From contig CM049314.1 in the NCBI GenBank assembly GCA_026874595.1, forward strand, positions 3,433,318 through 3,497,317: a stretch of 64,000 nucleotides of DNA. The letters run 5' to 3'. Positions within the stretch are counted from its first letter, which is position 1, and every line of letters begins with the position of its first letter. The notes beneath the pieces are model-generated. The model was not told the origin of the DNA, did not search any database, and saw only the letters and a program-made list of their open reading frames with translations. The position numbers and the translations under genes are program-made. The stretch is from Sipunculus nudus (Eukaryota > Annelida > Sipuncula > Golfingiida > Sipunculidae). Shown here in pieces: positions 57,713-64,000 of the stretch.

Positions 57713-60700
57713 ATCTTTGACGGAGTCCGGGTTTTCTTTTCACGAATCAACTCTGCACTGTCATGTCTCTTCAGACCTACTTTCTATCATAGATCTTTAA
57801 CGGGGTCCTGGTTTTCTTCTGAAGAATCAACTCTTCACCATCATGTCTCTTCAGACCTGCATTCTATCAAAAATCTTTAACAGGTTCCGGGTTTTCTTCT
57901 GAGGAATCAACTCTGCACCGTCATGTCTCTTCAGACCTGCATTCTATCATAAATCTTTAACGGAGTCATGCGTTTTCTTCTGAGAATTCAACTCTGCACC
58001 GTCATGTCTCTTCAGAACTGCATTCTATCATAAATCTTTGACGGAGTCAGGGTTTTCTTCTCATGAATCAACTCTGCACCGTCATGTCTCTTCAGACCTG
58101 CATCCTATCATAAATCTTTAACGGAGTCCAGGTTTTCTTCTCATGAATCAATGTCTCTTAAGACCTGCTTTCTATCATAGATCTTTAACGGGGTTCGAGC
58201 TTTCTTCTCATGAATCAACCCTTCACCGTCATGTCTCTTCAGACCTGCTTTCTATCATAGATCTTTCACGGGGTCCGAGTTTTCTTCTCATGAATCAACT
58301 CTGCACCGTCATATCTCTTCAGACCTGCTTTCTATCATAGACCTTAAACGGGGTCCGAGTTTTCTTCTCATGAATCAACCCTGCATCGTCATGTCTCTTC
58401 AGACCTGCATTCTATCATAGATCTTTAACGGGGTCCGAGTTTTCTTCTCATGAATCAACTCTTCACCGTTATGTCTCTTCAGACCTGCTTTCTATCATAG
58501 ATCTTTAACGGGGTCCGGGTTTTCTTCTCATAAATCAACTCTGCACCGTCATGTCTCTTCAGACCTGCTTTCTATCATAGATCTTTAACGGGGTCCGGGT
58601 TTTCTTCTCATGAATCAACTCTTCACCATCATGTCTCTTCAGACCTGCTTTCTATCATAAATCTTTAACGGAGTTATGCGTTTTCTTCTGAGAATTCAAC
58701 TCTGCACCGTCATGTCTCTTCAGACCTGCATTCTATCATAAATCTTTGACGGAGTCAGGGTTTTCTTCTCATGAATCAATTCTGCACCGTCATGTCTCTT
58801 CAGACCTGCATTCTATCATAAATCTTTAACGGAATCCGGGTTTTCTTCTCATGAATCAATGTCTCTTCAGACCTGCTTTCTATCATAGATCTTTAACGGG
58901 GTCCGAGTTTTCTTCTCATGAATCAACCCTTCACCGTCATGTCTCTTCAGACCTGCTTTCTATCATAGATCTTTAACGGGGACCGAGTCTTCTTCCTTAA
59001 ATGAATCAACTCTTCACCGTCATGTCTCTTCAGACCTGCTTTCTATCATAGACCTTTAACGGGGTCCGAGTTTTCTTCTGAGAATTCAACTCAGCACCGT
59101 CATGTCTCTTCAGACCTGCATTCTATCATAAATCTTTGACGGAGTCAGGGTTTTCTTCTCATGAATCAACTATGCACCATCATGTCTCTTCAGACCTGCA
59201 TTCTATCATAAATTTTTAACGGAGTCCGGGTTTTCTTCTCATGAATCAATGTCTCTTCAGACCTGCTTTCTATCATAGATCTTTAACGGGGTCCGAGTTT
59301 TCTTCTCATGAATCAACCCTTCACCGTCATGTCTCTTCAGACCTGCTCTCTATCATAGATCTTTAACGGGGTCCGAGTTTTCTTCTCATGAATCAACTCT
59401 TCACCGTCATGTCTCTTCAGACCTGCTTTCTATCATAGACCTTAAACGGGGTCCGAGTTTTCTTCTCATGAATCAACTCTGCATCGTCATGTCTCTTCAG
59501 ACCTGCATTCTATCATAGATCTTTAACGGGGTCCGAGTTTTCTTCTCATGAATCAACTCTGCACCGTCATGTCTCTTCAGACCTGCTTTCTATCATTGTC
59601 CTTTAACGGAGTCCGGGTTTTCTTCTCATGAATCAACTCTTTACCGTCATGTCTCTTCAGACCTGCTTTCTATCATAGACCTTTAACGGGGTCCGGGTTT
59701 TCTTCTCATGAATCAACTCTTCACCGTCATGTCTCTTCAGACCTGCTTTCTATCATAGATCTTTCACGGGGTCCGAGTTTTCTTCTCATGAATCAACTCT
59801 GCACCGTCATATCTCTTCAGACCTGCTTTCTATCGTAGACCTTAAACGGGGTCCGAGTTTTCTTCTCATGAATCAACCCTGCATCGTCATGTCTCTTCAG
59901 ACCTGCTTTCTATCATAGATCTTTCACGGGGTCCGAGTTTTCTTCTCATGAATCAACTCTGCACCGTCATATCTCTTCAGACCTGCTTTCTATCATAGAC
60001 CTTAAACGGGGTCCGAGTTTTCTTCTCATGAATCAACCCTGCATCGTCATGTCTCTTCAGACCTGCATTCTATCATAGATCTTTAACGGGGTCCGAGTTT
60101 TCTTCTCATAAATCAACTCTTCACCATCATGTCTCTTCAGACCTGCTTTCTATCATAGACCTTTAACGGAGTCCGGGTTTTCTTCTCATGAATCAACTCT
60201 TCACCGTTATGTCTCTTCAGACCTGCTTTCTATCATAGATCTTTAACGGGGTCCGGGTTTTCTTCTCATAAATCAACTCTGCACCGTCATGTCTCTTCAG
60301 ACCTGCTTTCTATCATAGATCTTTAACGGGGTCCGGGTTTTCTTCTCATGAATCAACTCTTCACCATCATGTCTCTTCAGACCTGCTTTCTATCATAAAT
60401 CTTTAACGGAGTTATGCGTTTTCTTCTGAGAATTCAACTCTGCACCGTCATGTCTCTTCAGACCTGCATTCTATCATAAATCTTTGACGGAGTCAGGGTT
60501 TTCTTCTCATGAATCAATTCTGCACCGTCATGTCTCTTCAGACCTGCATTCTATCATAAATCTTTAACGGAATCCGGGTTTTCTTCTCATGAATCAATGT
60601 CTCTTCAGACCTGCTTTCTATCATTGATCTTTAACGGGGTCCGAGTTTTCTTCTCATGAATCAACCCTTCACCGTCATGTCTCTTCAGACCTGCTTTCTA

Positions 60701-63700
60701 TCATAGATCTTTAACGGGGACCGAGTCTTCTTCCTTAAATGAATCAACTCTTCACCGTCATGTCTCTTCAGACCTGCTTTCTATCATAGACCTTTAACGG
60801 GGTCCGAGTTTTCTTCTGAGAATTCAACTCAGCACCGTCATGTCTCTTCAGACCTGCATTCTATCATAAATCTTTGACGGAGTCAGGGTTTTCTTCTCAT
60901 GAATCAACTATGCACCATCATGTCTCTTCAGACCTGCATTCTATCATAAATTTTTAACGGAGTCCGGGTTTTCTTCTCATGAATCAATGTCTCTTCAGAC
61001 CTGCTTTCTATCATAGATCTTTAACGGGGTCCGAGTTTTCTTCTCATGAATCAACCCTTCACCGTCATGTCTCTTCAGACCTGCTCTCTATCATAGATCT
61101 TTAACGGGGTCCGAGTTTTCTTCTCATGAATCAACTCTTCACCGTCATGTCTCTTCAGACCTGCTTTCTATCATAGACCTTAAACGGGGTCCGAGTTTTC
61201 TTCTCATGAATCAACTCTGCATCGTCATGTCTCTTCAGACCTGCATTCTATCATAGATCTTTAACGGGGTCCGAGTTTTCTTCTCATGAATCAACTCTGC
61301 ACCGTCATGTCTCTTCAGACCTGCTTTCTATCATTGTCCTTTAACGGAGTCCGGGTTTTCTTCTCATGAATCAACTCTTTACCGTCATGTCTCTTCAGAC
61401 CTGCTTTCTATCATAGACCTTTAACGGGGTCCGGGTTTTCTTCTCATGAATCAACTCTTCACCGTCATGTCTCTTCAGACCTGCTTTCTATCATAGATCT
61501 TTCACGGGGTCCGAGTTTTCTTCTCATGAATCAACTCTGCACCGTCATATCTCTTCAGACCTGCTTTCTATCGTAGACCTTAAACGGGGTCCGAGTTTTC
61601 TTCTCATGAATCAACCCTGCATCGTCATGTCTCTTCAGACCTGCTTTCTATCATAGATCTTTCACGGGGTCCGAGTTTTCTTCTCATGAATCAACTCTGC
61701 ACCGTCATATCTCTTCAGACCTGCTTTCTATCATAGACCTTAAACGGGGTCCGAGTTTTCTTCTCATGAATCAACCCTGCATCGTCATGTCTCTTCAGAC
61801 CTGCATTCTATCATAGATCTTTAACGGGGTCCGAGTTTTCTTCTCATAAATCAACTCTTCACCATCATGTCTCTTCAGACCTGCTTTCTATCATAGACCT
61901 TTAACGGAGTCCGGGTTTTCTTCTCATGAATCAACTCTTCACCGTTATGTCTCTTCAGACCTGCTTTCTATCATAGATCTTTAACGGGGTCCGGGTTTTC
62001 TTCTCATAAATCAACTCTGCACCGTCATGTCTCTTCAGACCTGCTTTCTATCATAGATCTTTAACGGGGTCCGGGTTTTCTTCTCATGAATCAACTCTTC
62101 ACCATCATGTCTCTTCAGACCTGCTTTCTATCATAAATCTTTAACGGAGTTATGCGTTTTCTTCTGAGAATTCAACTCTGCACCGTCATGTCTCTTCAGA
62201 CCTGCATTCTATCATAAATCTTTGACGGAGTCAGGGTTTTCTTCTCATGAATCAATTCTGCACCGTCATGTCTCTTCAGACCTGCATTCTATCATAAATC
62301 TTTAACGGAATCCGGGTTTTCTTCTCATGAATCAATGTCTCTTCAGACCTGCTTTCTATCATTGATCTTTAACGGGGTCCGAGTTTTCTTCTCATGAATC
62401 AACCCTTCACCGTCATGTCTCTTCAGACCTGCTTTCTATCATAGATCTTTAACGGGGACCGAGTCTTCTTCCTTAAATGAATCAACTCTTCACCGTCATG
62501 TCTCTTCAGACCTGCTTTCTATCATAGACCTTTAACGGGGTCCGAGTTTTCTTCTGAGAATTCAACTCAGCACCGTCATGTCTCTTCAGACCTGCATTCT
62601 ATCATAAATCTTTGACGGAGTCAGGGTTTTCTTCTCATGAATCAACTATGCACCATCATGTCTCTTCAGACCTGCATTCTATCATAAATTTTTAACGGAG
62701 TCCGGGTTTTCTTCTCATGAATCAATGTCTCTTCAGACCTGCTTTCTATCATAGATCTTTAACGGGGTCCGAGTTTTCTTCTCATGAATCAACCCTTCAC
62801 CGTCATGTCTCTTCAGACCTGCTCTCTATCATAGATCTTTAACGGGGTCCGAGTTTTCTTCTCATGAATCAACTCTTCACCGTCATGTCTCTTCAGACCT
62901 GCTTTCTATCATAGACCTTAAACGGGGTCCGAGTTTTCTTCTCATGAATCAACCCTTCACCGTCATGTCTCTTCAGACCTGCTCTCTATCATAGATCTTT
63001 AACGGGGTCCTAGTTTTCTTCTCATGAATCAACTCTTCACCGTCATGTCTCTTCAGACCTGCTCTCTATCATAGATCTTTAACGGGGTCCGAGTTTTCTT
63101 CTCATGAATCAACTCTTCACCGTCATGTCTCTTCAGACCTGCTTTCTATCATAGACCTTAAACGGGGTCCGAGTTTTCTTCTCATGAATCAACCCTTCAC
63201 CGTCATGTCTCTTCAGACCTGCTCTCTATCATAGATCTTTAACGGGGTCCGAGTTTTCTTCTCATGAATCAACTCTTCACCGTCATGTCTCTTCAGACCT
63301 GCTTTCTATCATAGACCTTAAACGGGGTCCGAGTTTTCTTCTCATGAATCAACTCTGCATCGTCATGTCTCTTCAGACCTGCATTCTATCATAGATCTTT
63401 AACGGGGTCCGAGTTTTCTTCTCATGAATCAACTCTGCACCGTCATGTCTCTTCAAACCTGCTTTCTATCATAGTCCTTTAACGGAGTCCGGGTTTTCTT
63501 CTCATGAATCAACTCTTTACCGTCATGTCTCTTCAGACCTGCTTTCTATCATAGACCTTTAACGGGGTCCGGGTTTTCTTCTCATGAATCAACTCTTCAC
63601 CGTCATGTCTCTTCAGACCTGCTTTCTATCATAGACCTTTAGCGGGGTACGGGTTTTCTTCTCATGAATCAACTCTTCACCGTCATGTCTCTTCAGACCT

Positions 63701-64000
63701 GCTTTCTATCATAGACCTTAAACGGGGTCCGAGTTTTCTTCTCATGAATCATCTCTGCACCGTCATGTCTCTTCAGACCTGTTTTCTATCATAGATCTGT
63801 AACGGGGTCCGGGTTTTCTTCTCATGAATCAACTCTTCACCGTTATGTCTCTTCAGACCTGCTTTCTATCATAGATCTTTAACGGGGTCCGGGTTTTCTT
63901 CTCATGAATCAACTCTTCACCGTCATGTCTCTTCAGACCTGCTTTCTATCATAGATCTTTAACGGGGTCCGGGTTATCTTCTCAGGAATCAACTCTTCAC
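57713..64000 (+). repeat. 80-bp satellite array with 1738-bp higher-order repeat (continues past window)
   Basis: The monomer is about 80 bp: CTTCAGACCTGCTTTCTATC ATAGATCTTTAACGGGGTCC GAGTTTTCTTCTCATGAATC AACTCTTCACCGTCATGTCT. Some monomers lack ~15 bp (ATGAATCAATGTCTCTTC). The rare variant GAGTTATGCG occurs at 58671, 60409 and 62147, exactly 1738 bp apart. Copies between these points are nearly identical, and the third copy departs near 62930. At 57962 a related variant begins a shorter block. Frames here are not coding because 80 is not a multiple of three. Confidence 0.95.

Noticed and set aside
57713-64000. CRISPR-like regular repeats
   Set aside because: Repeats are contiguous 80-bp monomers without unique spacers, in a eukaryotic genome; this is a satellite.

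Overview
This window is metazoan nuclear DNA. It is AT-rich and intron-rich, with GT-AG introns and very heavy loading of non-autonomous repeats. Elements built from tandem core repeats, a CGGA/CAGA microsatellite and a hairpin tail are typical of bivalve molluscs, so a bivalve (or other lophotrochozoan) is my inference; no marker here proves the species.

The one clearly identified gene is cyclin C (CCNC), the CDK8/CDK19 partner of the Mediator kinase module. It lies on the minus strand and fills about 40 kb, from the start codon at 51248 to the stop at 10879. I reconstructed 11 coding exons (897 nt, 298 residues). All have GT-AG borders and matching phases, and they are collinear with vertebrate cyclin C. 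The short exons sit in introns swollen by nested mobile elements. Two exons have been locally amplified. The 5' part of exon 2 with its splice acceptor is repeated about 16 more times in intron 1 (46081-47765). Exon 7 has a full-length duplicate 125 bp away that has lost both splice sites (23896-23990).

Layout: 1-5200 holds a minus-oriented Helitron-like element (315-1942), a candidate terminal exon of an unknown membrane protein (2115-2231), a LINE reverse transcriptase tail remnant (about 2975-3303) and an unassigned ORF (3955-4341). 5222-9947 holds elements C1 and A1. 10879-51248 is CCNC. Its intron 10 has an 18-bp minisatellite. Intron 8 has C3, B1, B2 and an orphan SAM-like ORF. Intron 6 has a stack of B/E/C elements, a 5S rRNA-like fragment and B4 interrupted by A2. 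Intron 2 has C2 interrupted by F and D. Intron 1 has the exon-2 array and an unassigned coding-like exon. 51249-57710 is mostly unique sequence without a recognisable gene. 57713-64000 is an 80-bp satellite with a 1738-bp higher-order period, running off the window.

The mobile elements fall into two architectures. One (families A, B, C, E, F) starts near ACAAG and ends in an inverted repeat plus GCTA, and leaves no visible target duplication. The other (D and the element at 315-1942) has a hairpin, an 8-9 nt spacer and CTAG, and sits between T and T. Within each architecture the termini are conserved but the internal tandem core differs. Many cores share the palindrome GGTGGCGCCACC. The A cores carry arrays of perfect nuclear-receptor DR1 sites.
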